From Olsenella porci (GTDB taxonomy: Bacteria; Actinomycetota; Coriobacteriia; Coriobacteriales; Atopobiaceae), in assembly GCF_009695875.1 (NCBI RefSeq), contig NZ_VUNC01000001.1, positions 248,001-312,000 on the forward strand: 64,000 nt of DNA. The letters are read 5' to 3'. The notes below the pieces were generated by a model. The model saw nothing but the letters and a program-made list of their open reading frames with translations, was not told the origin of the DNA and did no database searches. Shown here piece by piece: positions 33,446-41,597 of this stretch; positions within the stretch are counted from its first letter, which is position 1; every line of letters starts with the position of its first letter. The position numbers and the translations under genes are program-made.

Positions 33446-33955
33446 GTGCCTCCTCCCAAAGCGTGCCTACGACATGCCATCGTATCTCAGGTGTGGGCGG
33501 AGCGCAGGGCGTGTCCCGGAGCGTGGTGGTGGTATCCACTTGCTGGTTCTGCCTGCGTGGGAGGCGCCGGTCTCAAAAAGCAAAAGCTTAAGGGAGAGGC
33601 TGAAGAAATGCCGCGTGCAGCGGGTTTCTCGCCTCGCGGGCGTCGGGCGGTCGGCGACACCGCTGGGGTACGAATGCGGGAGCATCTCATATCAGATGGT
33701 GAATGTATTCTATATAGTGTACATTCAAAAAAGTCAATAGATGCGCAATCAGTATTCAGTATACGGTCGAGAAATTCGGCGAGATGATTCCTGAGCGTGC
33801 ATCAGACCCCTATGGGTATTCTCTCTACCGGATGGGGTTCGTATCCCATTCCCCATGGTTGAACAGCGGGCGAGGGGTTCGCCCGCAATCGTCGCATTGG
33901 GCGACTCGTTGTCGGCTCCGCTGGGGGCGGTTGCCGGCAGAAGGAGGAGAGTGTA
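33446..33955. other. 510-bp gene-free region upstream of the iron alcohol dehydrogenase
   Basis: No convincing gene. The right half is a likely long 5' leader and control region. It holds an AT-rich patch at ~33690-33770, a perfect 7-bp inverted repeat (GAATGTA, 12 nt, TACATTC) at 33701-33726 with TATAGT inside it, and a stable hairpin GCGGGCGA/TCGCCCGC at 33866-33886. The ribosome site AAGGAGGA follows. The left half shows nothing I can name. Confidence 0.6.
33701..33726 (+). promoter_or_regulatory. Inverted-repeat operator candidate for the alcohol dehydrogenase
   Basis: GAATGTA and TACATTC are perfect inverted arms 12 nt apart. A -10-like TATAGT (33713-33718) lies between them, so a bound protein would block or reposition polymerase. 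Confidence 0.5.
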
Positions 33956-35182
33956 ATGGGACGTTTTACCAACCCGCGTGACCTGTACTTTGGCGAGGGC
34001 GCCCGCCACGAGGTGAAGAACCTCAAGGGCAAGAAGGCCGTCATCGTCTCCGGTGGCCACAGCATGCGCCGCGGCGGCTTCCTGCAGGATGTCCAGAAGG
34101 ACCTGGAGGATGCCGGCTTCGAGGTCAAGCTGTTCGAGGGCGTCGAGTCCGACCCGTCGATCGAGACGGTGCAGAAGGGCGCCAAGTTCATGCAGGACTT
34201 TGGCCCCGATTGGATCGTCGCCATCGGTGGTGGCTCGCCCATTGATGCCGCAAAGGCCATGTGGGTGTTCTACGAGTACCCCGACGAGAAGTTCGACAAC
34301 ATCATCCAGCCGTTCTCGTTCCCCGAGCTGCGTCAGAAGGCCCACTTCTGCGCCATCAGCTCCACGTCTGGCACCGCTACCGAGGTCACGGCATTCTCGG
34401 TCATTACCGACTACGAGCATGGCATCAAGTACCCGCTAGCTGACTTCAACATTACGCCCGACGTCGCCATCGTCGACCCCGAGCTCACCTACTCCATGCC
34501 CCAGAAGCTCTGCGCCCACACCGGGATGGACGCCCTCACGCACTGCCTCGAGGCGTACGTCTCGACTGCTGCCTCCATGTTCACCGACGCTGACGCCCTG
34601 CACGGCATCCGCGAGATCACCCAGTGGCTGCCTGTCTCCTACACCGGCGACCACGAGGGCCGCAAGCACATGCACGAGGCCCAGTGCCTCGCGGGCCTGG
34701 CCTTCTCCTCGGGCCTGCTCGGCATCGTGCACTCCATGGCGCACAAGACCGGCGCGGCGTTTGAGAACGGCCACATCATCCACGGTGCCGCCAACGCCAT
34801 GTACCTGGGCAAGGCCATCCAGTGGAACTCGAAGGATCCTCGCGCTCACGAGCGCTACGCCTACGTTGCCAAGGAGATCCTGCACCTTCCCGGCACCACC
34901 GACGACCAGCTCATCGAGTCGCTGGTGCAGAAGATTCGCAGCATGAACGACGAGCTGCACATTCCGCAGAGCATCAACAACTATGCCAACGGCGGCGTCA
35001 AGGCCGACGAGACCGGCGAGCCCGTCATGGTCTCCGAGAAGGAGTTCCTGGAGAAGCTCCCGACCATCGCGGCCAACGCGGTCAAGGATGCCTGCACGCC
35101 CGAGAACCCGCGCGAGACCAAGGCAGAGGACTTCGAGAAGATTCTGAAGTGCTGCTACTACGACGAGCCGGTCAACTTCTAG
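33956..35182 (+). CDS. Iron-containing alcohol dehydrogenase
   Basis: This 408-residue group III alcohol dehydrogenase reduces aldehydes with NAD(P)H or oxidises alcohols or diols. The nucleotide-binding GGGSPIDAAKAM is at ~91-102. Metal ligands are visible as Asp192 and His196 (GMDALTHCLEAY), His263 (VHSMAHKTG) and His276 (IIHGAANA). The length is normal. A strong AAGGAGGA lies upstream of ATG 33956. It stands alone between a long leader and a clear terminator. In a fermenter it would re-oxidise NADH as an ethanol or 1,2-propanediol/butanol dehydrogenase; the exact substrate cannot be read. Confidence 0.92.
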   Translation: MGRFTNPRDLYFGEGARHEVKNLKGKKAVIVSGGHSMRRGGFLQDVQKDLEDAGFEVKLFEGVESDPSIETVQKGAKFMQDFGPDWIVAIGGGSPIDAAKAMWVFYEYPDEKFDNIIQPFSFPELRQKAHFCAISSTSGTATEVTAFSVITDYEHGIKYPLADFNITPDVAIVDPELTYSMPQKLCAHTGMDALTHCLEAYVSTAASMFTDADALHGIREITQWLPVSYTGDHEGRKHMHEAQCLAGLAFSSGLLGIVHSMAHKTGAAFENGHIIHGAANAMYLGKAIQWNSKDPRAHERYAYVAKEILHLPGTTDDQLIESLVQKIRSMNDELHIPQSINNYANGGVKADETGEPVMVSEKEFLEKLPTIAANAVKDACTPENPRETKAEDFEKILKCCYYDEPVNF

Positions 35183-35214
35183 GGACCGATTCGCAGGTAA
35201 GTTCATCCCCCAAG

Positions 35215-35242
35215 AGCCCCGTCGGCACCCGCCGGCGGGGCT
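35215..35242 (+). terminator. Rho-independent terminator after the alcohol dehydrogenase
   Basis: Stem AGCCCCGTCGGC / GCCGGCGGGGCT, a 4-nt loop, then TCTTTTGT. The convergent tannase-like gene ends 22 nt downstream. Confidence 0.8.
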
Positions 35243-35263
35243 TCTTTTGTCACCGGGAGCCTT

Positions 35264-36955
35264 CTACGAGAGGCTGGATGCGATCCATGCGATGAGGTTC
35301 TGCGTGTGGTCTCCGCTTCTCTCGGCGACCGTATGGCCCTGCGCCCAGACCGTCTGGAAGTCGAGGTTGGACACCGACGAGTCATGCGCAAGGACCAGGG
35401 CAAGGTTGAGTTCGGTGGCAAGTGAGGTCTCGCCTTGGGTGATGCCGCTGCGGATTCTCCAGTTTGGCGCCACGGTGGATGTGCCGTAGCCGTCTCCCGA
35501 GGGGCACAGGTAGTAGAGCGGGCTGTACATGTTCAGGCGGGCGGCCTGCTCGATTCCCAAGGCGTCCTTGGTCTGGACGTCGTTAGCCCAGTCCGAGGCG
35601 TAGCTGGAGTCATAGCCACTCAGGGAGGAGTAGTCGCTGGCGTTATCCTCCATCAAGTCTGCCATGGTTGCGTCAAAGTGGCGGGCGTCCTGGTCGTGGT
35701 CGCCCATCAGGAGGTTCTCCATGGCGCTCTTGTCAGGGTCATCAAACGCGGCGACCGCCTTGGTCGGCGGCTTGCAATGCTTCACGAACGCGCCGATGCC
35801 CGAGACCGTCGCCGTGTTGGAGGACGCGTCGTAGGTCACCCACTCCTCGTCGGAGTTGAGGGAGTCGATGTAAGCTTGCGCATCGTTGTAGGTTGCGTCG
35901 TCGGTGGAGTAGGGAAAGCTCGTGTCGACGAGGAAGTTGTTGAGCGAGCCCTCGATGGTCGAGAGCATCTGGTCGTAGTAGCTGCCCGAGGTGTAGATGC
36001 CCCCTCCCCCCTCCGAGAGGGTCAGGCGGTTGCCGTCGGCGTCCTCGATGTCGGACCCGTTTATATATGAGACGAACTCCCGCGCCATGTCCTGCGACAG
36101 TGCCCTGGTCCAGGTGCCCTGCGCACGGGTGTCGTCGGTCGAGAACTGCCCCATCATCCACTCGTAGGCCTCGTTGCCCGAGTCGAGCGACGTCACGGGG
36201 CACCAGCACGCCACCCCGCACACGGCGTCGGAAGAGCCGTCCTCGGTCACGGCGCCGATCGACTGGAGGTAGGGGTCATACTCCGACGCGTCCCCCGTCG
36301 ATGCGACCACGGCGCTCTGGGCGCCTCCCGCGGACACGCCAAAGATGAAGATGCGGTCCGTGCTCCCCGGAAGGGTGTTGCCGTTGTGGCGGAGGCAGCG
36401 GATGGCCGCCTTGAGGTCCGTCACGCCCCACGGAGCGCCGCCGTCGTACTCCGAACCGTCGGAGTTGGTTCCGTTGCTCCTCCCGCGGCACCCCGCAAGG
36501 ACGTACACCATGCCGGCGGCGGTGTAGGTCTTCACGTCGTCGGGGCTGTACGAGGTGGGAGGGTTCTGCGGGGCGTATCCGTTGGTGGTGACGGGCATCG
36601 CAATGGGGGCGTCCCTGGCCGTGTAGTCCCCAACCGCCCCGTCCTCGTTGAGCTTGCAGGTGTAGGTCGATCCGTCGGAGTTTGCCGTCGCGCTGAGGTA
36701 GGCGCCCGGGGCGTAGATCCCCATCGACTCGATGGCGGGTGCGGCGGGGCTCAGACAGTACCGCACGCCGAGCTGGTAGTAGATGTCGTTGTCGGAGTCG
36801 TACTGCCAGGCGGAGCCATCAAGCGCGAGGCTCGAATAGTCCGTCGCCGCCTGAGAGTTTGCCTCTCGCAGGTTCGAGGCCCCCATGGCGCCGATGAGCC
36901 CCGCCGATACCGCTCCGGCGGAGAGAAACGCCCTCCTGGTCATCTTGCCGCCCAT
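35264..36955 (-). CDS. Tat-exported tannase-like alpha/beta-hydrolase
   Basis: This 563-residue secreted esterase probably acts on gallate esters. The start at 36955 follows AGGGAG. A twin-arginine leader, TRRAFLSAGAVSAGLIGAMG, occupies residues 6-25, with no lipobox. The order of blocks matches Lactobacillus-type tannase: VLAGCRGRSN; LKAAIRCLRHNGNTLPG; nucleophile Ser208 in FGVSAGGAQSA; an inserted lid domain of ~250 residues; NWRIRSGITQGETSLA; and His541 in VWAQGHTVAERSGD. The family's catalytic Asp lies in the lid-proximal region and I could not fix it. Feruloyl esterases and other polyphenol esterases share this fold, so galloyl specificity is inferred. The gene is flanked by terminators or convergent genes and looks monocistronic. 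Confidence 0.8.
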   Translation of the reverse strand: MGGKMTRRAFLSAGAVSAGLIGAMGASNLREANSQAATDYSSLALDGSAWQYDSDNDIYYQLGVRYCLSPAAPAIESMGIYAPGAYLSATANSDGSTYTCKLNEDGAVGDYTARDAPIAMPVTTNGYAPQNPPTSYSPDDVKTYTAAGMVYVLAGCRGRSNGTNSDGSEYDGGAPWGVTDLKAAIRCLRHNGNTLPGSTDRIFIFGVSAGGAQSAVVASTGDASEYDPYLQSIGAVTEDGSSDAVCGVACWCPVTSLDSGNEAYEWMMGQFSTDDTRAQGTWTRALSQDMAREFVSYINGSDIEDADGNRLTLSEGGGGIYTSGSYYDQMLSTIEGSLNNFLVDTSFPYSTDDATYNDAQAYIDSLNSDEEWVTYDASSNTATVSGIGAFVKHCKPPTKAVAAFDDPDKSAMENLLMGDHDQDARHFDATMADLMEDNASDYSSLSGYDSSYASDWANDVQTKDALGIEQAARLNMYSPLYYLCPSGDGYGTSTVAPNWRIRSGITQGETSLATELNLALVLAHDSSVSNLDFQTVWAQGHTVAERSGDHTQNLIAWIASSLS

Positions 36956-37104
36956 CGATGGCTCCCTTCCGAGGCAGGGACACCGCCCCTCACCTTGAGG
37001 AGAGCGTAGCAACGCAGGCTTAACGCCAGCTTTGGGAAGCGCCCCTTGGGCCATCGCTTGACCCGAGGGGCGCAATGCTTTCCGCTACCTTAAGACACCG
37101 CTCC

Positions 37105-38046
37105 CTACGAGCGCCTTCTCAGTTCGACCAGGGTGCGCATGGCGTCGCAGAAGCCGTCCGTGGCATCCCTCGACGAGACCCACGCGTTGCCGCTCGTGGC
37201 GAGCGCCGCCTGGGCCTTGGGGTTGTCGATGCCGTTGCGCATGAGCAGGAAAGTGCCCACGTGGGGAGCCATGGCGCAGTCGGCGGGGGAGTCCCCGCAC
37301 GCCATGACCTCCGCGGGATCCCAGTCCATGAGCTCGATGTAGCGCTGCACGGCCGAGCCCTTGTCCAGGCCGCGTGGGGTGATGTGGTAGGTGTGCACGT
37401 CATCCAGGTGTCCCGACTGCGCGGCGGGCAGGATCGTCTTGCCGGTTATGCGCGAGACAAAACCGTTGTCTGCCAGGTAGAGGGGCAGGCCCGTCTCGTC
37501 CAGCATCCGCTGCGCCTCGTCCTCCATGACCGCTCCGCGCAGCGCTACGGTCACCTCGCGGTACTGGTAGCCGATGTTGTTGTCGTTGTAGGTCTCCAGG
37601 CAGTCGTACCAGCGGTCCAGGAGCCGTCCCACCACACCCGTCGCCACGATCACGTCGTGGGGCGTCCTGCCGCAGGAGGGGTCGTAGGGCATGTCGGCCG
37701 TGAAGTAGCGCCAGCCGTCCTCCTGGCCCTCGTGGAGGCACAGGATGCCGCCCATCTCGCCTATCCAGCCGGGGAGTCCTAGGATGCGCGCGTCCTCGCG
37801 GATCATGGCGCGGTTGCGGCCCGTGCAGGGGACTACGTCCATGCCGGCGGCGGCCATGGCCACAAGGGTGCGGGGAAGCTCGTCGGACGGCCTTCCCGCG
37901 GTGTCGCGGAGCGCGGTGCTGTGACAGATCATGGTGTTGTCGGTGTCGCTGATCACGTGGCGGATGCGACCGAGCGATTCTGCTAGGTCGCTGGGAAGCG
38001 AAGCGGCATCGGTGGGGAAGGTCGGGAGCGAGAGTGCTGCTGGCAA
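37105..38046 (-). CDS. HAD-superfamily (Cof-like) phosphatase
   Basis: This 313-residue cytoplasmic phosphatase has motif I VISDTDNTMICH (nucleophile Asp and the +2 Asp), a C2-type cap domain, and motif IV ACGDSPADCAM. The start is taken as TTG 38046, because AAAGGA lies ~11 nt upstream and the frame cannot extend far without running into the murE terminator. An N-terminal Ser/Pro-rich stretch precedes motif I by ~30 residues. It lies downstream of murE on the same strand but behind a strong hairpin, so expression is probably reduced or separate. Substrate unknown; sugar phosphates are typical for this subgroup. Confidence 0.82.
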   Translation of the reverse strand: MPAALSLPTFPTDAASLPSDLAESLGRIRHVISDTDNTMICHSTALRDTAGRPSDELPRTLVAMAAAGMDVVPCTGRNRAMIREDARILGLPGWIGEMGGILCLHEGQEDGWRYFTADMPYDPSCGRTPHDVIVATGVVGRLLDRWYDCLETYNDNNIGYQYREVTVALRGAVMEDEAQRMLDETGLPLYLADNGFVSRITGKTILPAAQSGHLDDVHTYHITPRGLDKGSAVQRYIELMDWDPAEVMACGDSPADCAMAPHVGTFLLMRNGIDNPKAQAALATSGNAWVSSRDATDGFCDAMRTLVELRRRS

Positions 38047-38069
38047 CGTCGGTGTCCTTTCAACATGAG

Positions 38070-38094
38070 GGTGGCGCCCGCAGGGGGCGCCACC
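38070..38094 (-). terminator. Hairpin between murE and the HAD gene
   Basis: Perfect 10-bp arms GGTGGCGCCC and GGGCGCCACC with a 5-nt loop lie 15 nt after the murE stop on the minus strand. No T-run follows, so it may pause rather than terminate. Confidence 0.55.
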
Positions 38095-38108
38095 GTGGGT
38101 CCTCCGTC

Positions 38109-39641
38109 TTAGTTGTGGTAGAGCTCGCGCATCGCACGGGCAAAGAGCGCTCCGTCGGTCTCGCACGGCACGTACGAGTCGCCAACGTGCTGGCGCGTCT
38201 CGTCTCCCTTGGCAAGGAGACACACGACGGCGCCGCGATCGCTCTGAAGTGCCAGCTCCACGGCGCGCCGGATGGCCTGGGGGCGGTCGACGATCACCTC
38301 ATGGGCCTGACCCTTGGGCGTTGCGTCGGCGAGCTGCCGACAGATCTGCTCGACGGGCTCGCCCGCGGGGTCCTCCTCCGTATAGATGAGGACGTCCGCC
38401 CACTTGCTCGCCTCCTCGGGCAGCTCGTGGCGACGCTCGTATGCCTTCCCCCCGGGAGCCCCCAGCACGGCGATGATGGAACGGCCCGGGAACTCCTTGC
38501 TGATGGAAGAGAAGAAGCGCTGGTAGCTCAGCTTGTTGTGGGCGTAGTCCACGATTCCCACCACCCTGGGGGTGGGAGAGGGGAGCAGCTCCATGCGCCC
38601 GGGGACGCTTACCTTGGCAAGGCCGTCGCGCACCTGCTCGTAGCCAATCCCCAGCACCTCGCACGCGGCGACGGCACAGAGGGCGTTCTCCGCGTTGAAG
38701 AGGCCGGGTATGCTCACCACGAGCTCACCCTCCCAGCTGGGGGTGTGCGCCACAAGGCGGATTCCGCCCATGAACGGGACCACATCGTCTGCCCACACGT
38801 CCGCGTCGCGGTCGCCCCTGGCGGAGAAGGTCACGACCCTGTTGCAGCGGGACGCATGCGAGAGGACCTCGTCCACGTGGTCGGTCTCCAGGTTGACCAC
38901 GGCGACGTCGGCCTGGTCGAAGATGCGCAGCTTGCTCTGGAAGTAGTCCTCGAAGCTGGGGTGCTCGCGCGGCGAGATGTGGTCCCTGCCGATGTTGAGG
39001 AAGCACGCCACGTCCAGGCGAAGGTGGTCCACGCGGTCGTACTTGAGCGCCTGGCTCGAGACCTCCATCACCATGTGGGGGAGGCCGGCGTCACGGGCGT
39101 TTGCGAGGTGACGCCAAAGGTCGGGAGCCTCGGGCGTGGTGTTGACGCTCTCGGCGCGCTCCCTGCCGTCGTAGGTCTCGATGGATCCCAGGATGCCTGC
39201 GCGGGAGTAGGGCTCCCCGGCATCCAGGATGGTCCGCAGCATGTACGAGGTGGTGCTCTTGCCCTTAGTGCCGGTGATTCCCACCACGTCGAGGTTGCGG
39301 TCGGGGTGTCCCCAGGCCTCCGCGGAGGCGAGGGCCATCGCGGGCCTCAGGCCGTCGTCCGTCGCGACCAACGCAGGGACGTCCCCAGCAACGGGCGCGA
39401 GGGCGTCTGCATGGGACTCGTCGCACAGGTACGCGACCGCTCCGTCCGCAATGGCGGAGGAGAGGTACTGGGGTCTGAAGGCGGCTCCCTTGCACACGAA
39501 CAGGTGACCGGGTGCGGCAAAGCGCGAGTCGCTGTCCGCTCCCGTGACGGGTGCGTCCGCCGCGGAGCCCAGGCTCGGATTGCGTGCGAGGAGGCCGGCC
39601 CCTCCCAGGAGGGAGGCTATGGATTCAAGTGTCGTATTCAT
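38109..39641 (-). CDS. murE: UDP-N-acetylmuramyl-tripeptide synthetase-like ligase
   Basis: This 510-residue Mur ligase adds the third amino acid of the peptidoglycan stem peptide. ATP loop GITGTKGKST is at 121-130, with NTTPEAPDL and MEVSSQALKYDRV for UDP-MurNAc-dipeptide, and NIGRDHISPREHPSFEDYF in the central domain. In the C-terminal domain the DNPR motif typical of meso-diaminopimelate enzymes is absent; TEEDPAGEP (421-429) stands there, and the usual GCGGDRD-x-x-KR block is GAPGGKAYERR. This places it in a MurE subgroup with a different or unknown amino-acid preference. ATG 39641 has no ribosome site but follows TATACT by 7 nt on the minus strand, so the mRNA is probably leaderless. Confidence 0.88.
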   Translation of the reverse strand: MNTTLESIASLLGGAGLLARNPSLGSAADAPVTGADSDSRFAAPGHLFVCKGAAFRPQYLSSAIADGAVAYLCDESHADALAPVAGDVPALVATDDGLRPAMALASAEAWGHPDRNLDVVGITGTKGKSTTSYMLRTILDAGEPYSRAGILGSIETYDGRERAESVNTTPEAPDLWRHLANARDAGLPHMVMEVSSQALKYDRVDHLRLDVACFLNIGRDHISPREHPSFEDYFQSKLRIFDQADVAVVNLETDHVDEVLSHASRCNRVVTFSARGDRDADVWADDVVPFMGGIRLVAHTPSWEGELVVSIPGLFNAENALCAVAACEVLGIGYEQVRDGLAKVSVPGRMELLPSPTPRVVGIVDYAHNKLSYQRFFSSISKEFPGRSIIAVLGAPGGKAYERRHELPEEASKWADVLIYTEEDPAGEPVEQICRQLADATPKGQAHEVIVDRPQAIRRAVELALQSDRGAVVCLLAKGDETRQHVGDSYVPCETDGALFARAMRELYHN

Positions 39642-39648
39642 GCGACTA

Positions 39649-39654
39649 AGTATA
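39649..39654 (-). promoter_or_regulatory. -10 box for leaderless murE transcript
   Basis: The minus strand reads TATACT, 7 nt before the murE ATG, placing the transcription start on or next to the start codon. No Shine-Dalgarno sequence is present. Confidence 0.6.
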
Positions 39655-39770
39655 TGCGCGCGTGGGGCTGGGAGGGGACTCGGTGCGTCACCCCGCGAAA
39701 GCCCCACCGAAGCCCCCGCGGTGTCGCCCCTCTCGCCCGTCGACCCTCGGGAGGGCGAGGGGCTCTGTGC

Positions 39771-39776
39771 TACACT
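39771..39776 (+). promoter_or_regulatory. -10 box of tRNA-Val
   Basis: TACACT lies 11 nt before the tRNA 5' end. No clear -35. Confidence 0.4.
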
Positions 39777-39787
39777 CTGCCTGTTAT

Positions 39788-39863
39788 GGGCGATTGGCGC
39801 AGCGGCTAGCGCAGGTGCCTTACACGCACAAGGTCGGCGGTTCGAATCCGTCATCGCCCACCA
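39788..39863 (+). tRNA. tRNA-Val (TAC)
   Basis: This 76-nt cloverleaf has acceptor GGGCGAT with ATCGCCC, anticodon loop CTTACAC (TAC), T-loop GGTTCGAATCC and an encoded CCA. It is followed at once by a hairpin and then rph. Confidence 0.96.
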
Positions 39864-39870
39864 GCCATCT

Positions 39871-39890
39871 ACGGGCCCTTCGGGGCCCGT
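39871..39890 (+). terminator. Short hairpin after tRNA-Val
   Basis: ACGGGCCC, TTCG tetraloop, GGGCCCGT, then CGTCGTTT. The rph ribosome site GGAG begins 7 nt further on. Confidence 0.6.
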
Positions 39891-39909
39891 CGTCGTTTGG
39901 AGCCATCGC

Positions 39910-40650
39910 ATGGCAGACAGCCCAGCCCCCCGCGAGCGCTCGTACGGGCGCGCCGCAGACCAGATGCGTCCCGTCAAGCTCACCCGCGACGTGATGAAGA
40001 ACGCGCACGGCTCGTGTCTCGCCGAGTTTGGCGATACCAGGGTCATGTGCACCGCGACCGTGGAGGAGGGCGTTCCCGGCTGGAGGCGCGGGCAGCGTCT
40101 TGGCTGGGTCACCGCGGAGTATGCGATGCTCCCGGCCTCTACCAGCACGCGCACGCGTCGTGAGTACGGAAGGCGCAAGGGTCGCAGCATGGAGATCGAG
40201 CGCCTGATCGGCAGGAGCCTGCGCGCGGTCGTGGACATGGAGCGCCTGGGCGAGTTCACCGTCACCTGCGACTGCGATGTGATCCAGGCGGACGGCGGAA
40301 CCCGCACCGCGTCAATCACCGGCGCATGGGTCGCCCTCCACGACGCGCTCATGTCGTTTGTGGAGCGTGGCGCCATAGCCCGCCTGCCACTCACGGGCCA
40401 GGTTGCCGCCATCAGCATGGGTGTGGTTGGCGGGGTCGAGCTCCTGGACCTCGACTACCCGGAGGACTCGCACGCGCAGGTCGACATGAACCTGGTGTGC
40501 ACCGGCGATGGCGGCATTGTCGAGGCCCAGTGCACGGGAGAGCGGGCGACCCTCTCGCGCGACCAGCTCAACGACCTGCTCGACATGGGGCAGGCTGGCG
40601 TGGCAAGGCTCATCGAGCTGCAGGAGAGGGTCACCAACTTCAGGTCATAG
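39910..40650 (+). CDS. rph: Ribonuclease PH
   Basis: This 246-residue phosphorolytic 3'-5' exoribonuclease trims tRNA 3' ends. Core motifs are intact: CLAEFGDTRVMCTATVEE, WVTAEYAMLPASTSTR, RSMEIERLIGRSLRAVVD (the family RSxEIQRLIGRSLR block), CDVIQADGGTRTASITGAW and VDMNLVCTGDGGIVE. It starts at ATG 39910 behind GGAG and lies directly after tRNA-Val, a fitting though possibly coincidental neighbour. rdgB follows 53 nt later with its own strong ribosome site, a classic gene pair. Confidence 0.96.
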   Translation: MADSPAPRERSYGRAADQMRPVKLTRDVMKNAHGSCLAEFGDTRVMCTATVEEGVPGWRRGQRLGWVTAEYAMLPASTSTRTRREYGRRKGRSMEIERLIGRSLRAVVDMERLGEFTVTCDCDVIQADGGTRTASITGAWVALHDALMSFVERGAIARLPLTGQVAAISMGVVGGVELLDLDYPEDSHAQVDMNLVCTGDGGIVEAQCTGERATLSRDQLNDLLDMGQAGVARLIELQERVTNFRS

Positions 40651-40703
40651 CGAGCCCTTCCGACGGGCGTGCTGCCGTCGGGGCTGCGGAGGAGGAGAGG
40701 CAC

Positions 40704-41339
40704 ATGGAGCACGTGGACATCTCGGAGCTGGACCCTGCGGCGACCGTGGTGGTCGCCACCGGCAACGCGCACAAGGTCACGGAGATCGAGGCTATTCTCT
40801 CTCCCGTGATGGAGGGCATGAGGTTCGTCGCGCTGGGACAGCTGGGCAACTTCCCCGACCCGGTGGAGGATGGTCAGACCTTTCACGACAATGCGGTGAT
40901 TAAGGCGCGGGCGGCTCTGGACGAGACGGGATTGCACATGGCGGTCGCGGACGACTCCGGCCTGTGCGTGGACGCCCTGGACGGAGCGCCGGGAATCTTC
41001 AGCGCCCGCTACGCCGGCGAGCACGGCAACGACGCCGCCAACAACGAGAAGCTCCTGCGCGAACTCGACGGCGTGCCCGCCGAGCGTCGCCGCGCGCGCT
41101 TCCACAGCAGTGTGGTGCTAGTCCAGCGTGACGAGGACGGCGAGGAAGTCATTGGCGGGGAGGGTGACTGCGAGGGCATGGTCGGCTTCTCCCCCAGGGG
41201 CGACAACGGCTTTGGGTACGACCCGCTGTTCCACCCAGACGATACCCCGGGCAAGACGATGGCAGAGCTCACGCCAGAGCAGAAGAACGCCATCTCGCAT
41301 CGCTTCCATGCCCTGCAGGACCTCGCCGCCAAGCTCTAG
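40704..41339 (+). CDS. rdgB: XTP/dITP diphosphatase (RdgB/HAM1)
   Basis: This 211-residue enzyme removes non-canonical purine triphosphates such as dITP and XTP. The motifs VVVATGNAHKVTEIEAIL (the T/SxNxxK substrate loop), GQTFHDNAVIKARAA, AVADDSGLCVDAL, FSPRGDNGFGYDPLF and the C-terminal AISHR are all present. The start at 40704 follows GGAGGAGAGG. It is the downstream partner of rph. The protein has a short N-terminal extension (~12 residues) before the first strand. Confidence 0.95.
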   Translation: MEHVDISELDPAATVVVATGNAHKVTEIEAILSPVMEGMRFVALGQLGNFPDPVEDGQTFHDNAVIKARAALDETGLHMAVADDSGLCVDALDGAPGIFSARYAGEHGNDAANNEKLLRELDGVPAERRRARFHSSVVLVQRDEDGEEVIGGEGDCEGMVGFSPRGDNGFGYDPLFHPDDTPGKTMAELTPEQKNAISHRFHALQDLAAKL

Positions 41340-41597
41340 GCTGCGACAGGTGTTCGTCCTCGGGCCGTCCCGACGTTCGTGTGTGGGGCTGCCTTTCCCG
41401 CATGTCCCCATTCTGCGGATTGCTAGAGTGGGGCATGTGGGCACTCAGCCCAATCGCCGTGGACGGGCAGGGGCCTCGACGCGGCGGGACCTTCCATAGT
41501 TCATGCGGCCTCGCCCTGGTGGCCGCCCGTTGCTAAGGCGACCTCTGGTCGCGCGGCGGGCGCAGGAGCTGCTCGCCGGCTGGGAAGGAGCGTTCTC

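Noticed and set aside
33444-33740. Small gene with an HTH-like segment (VSRLAGVGRSA) upstream of the alcohol dehydrogenase
   Set aside because: No ribosome site, no downstream domain, and the segment is short; at most a decayed remnant, so not reported as a gene.
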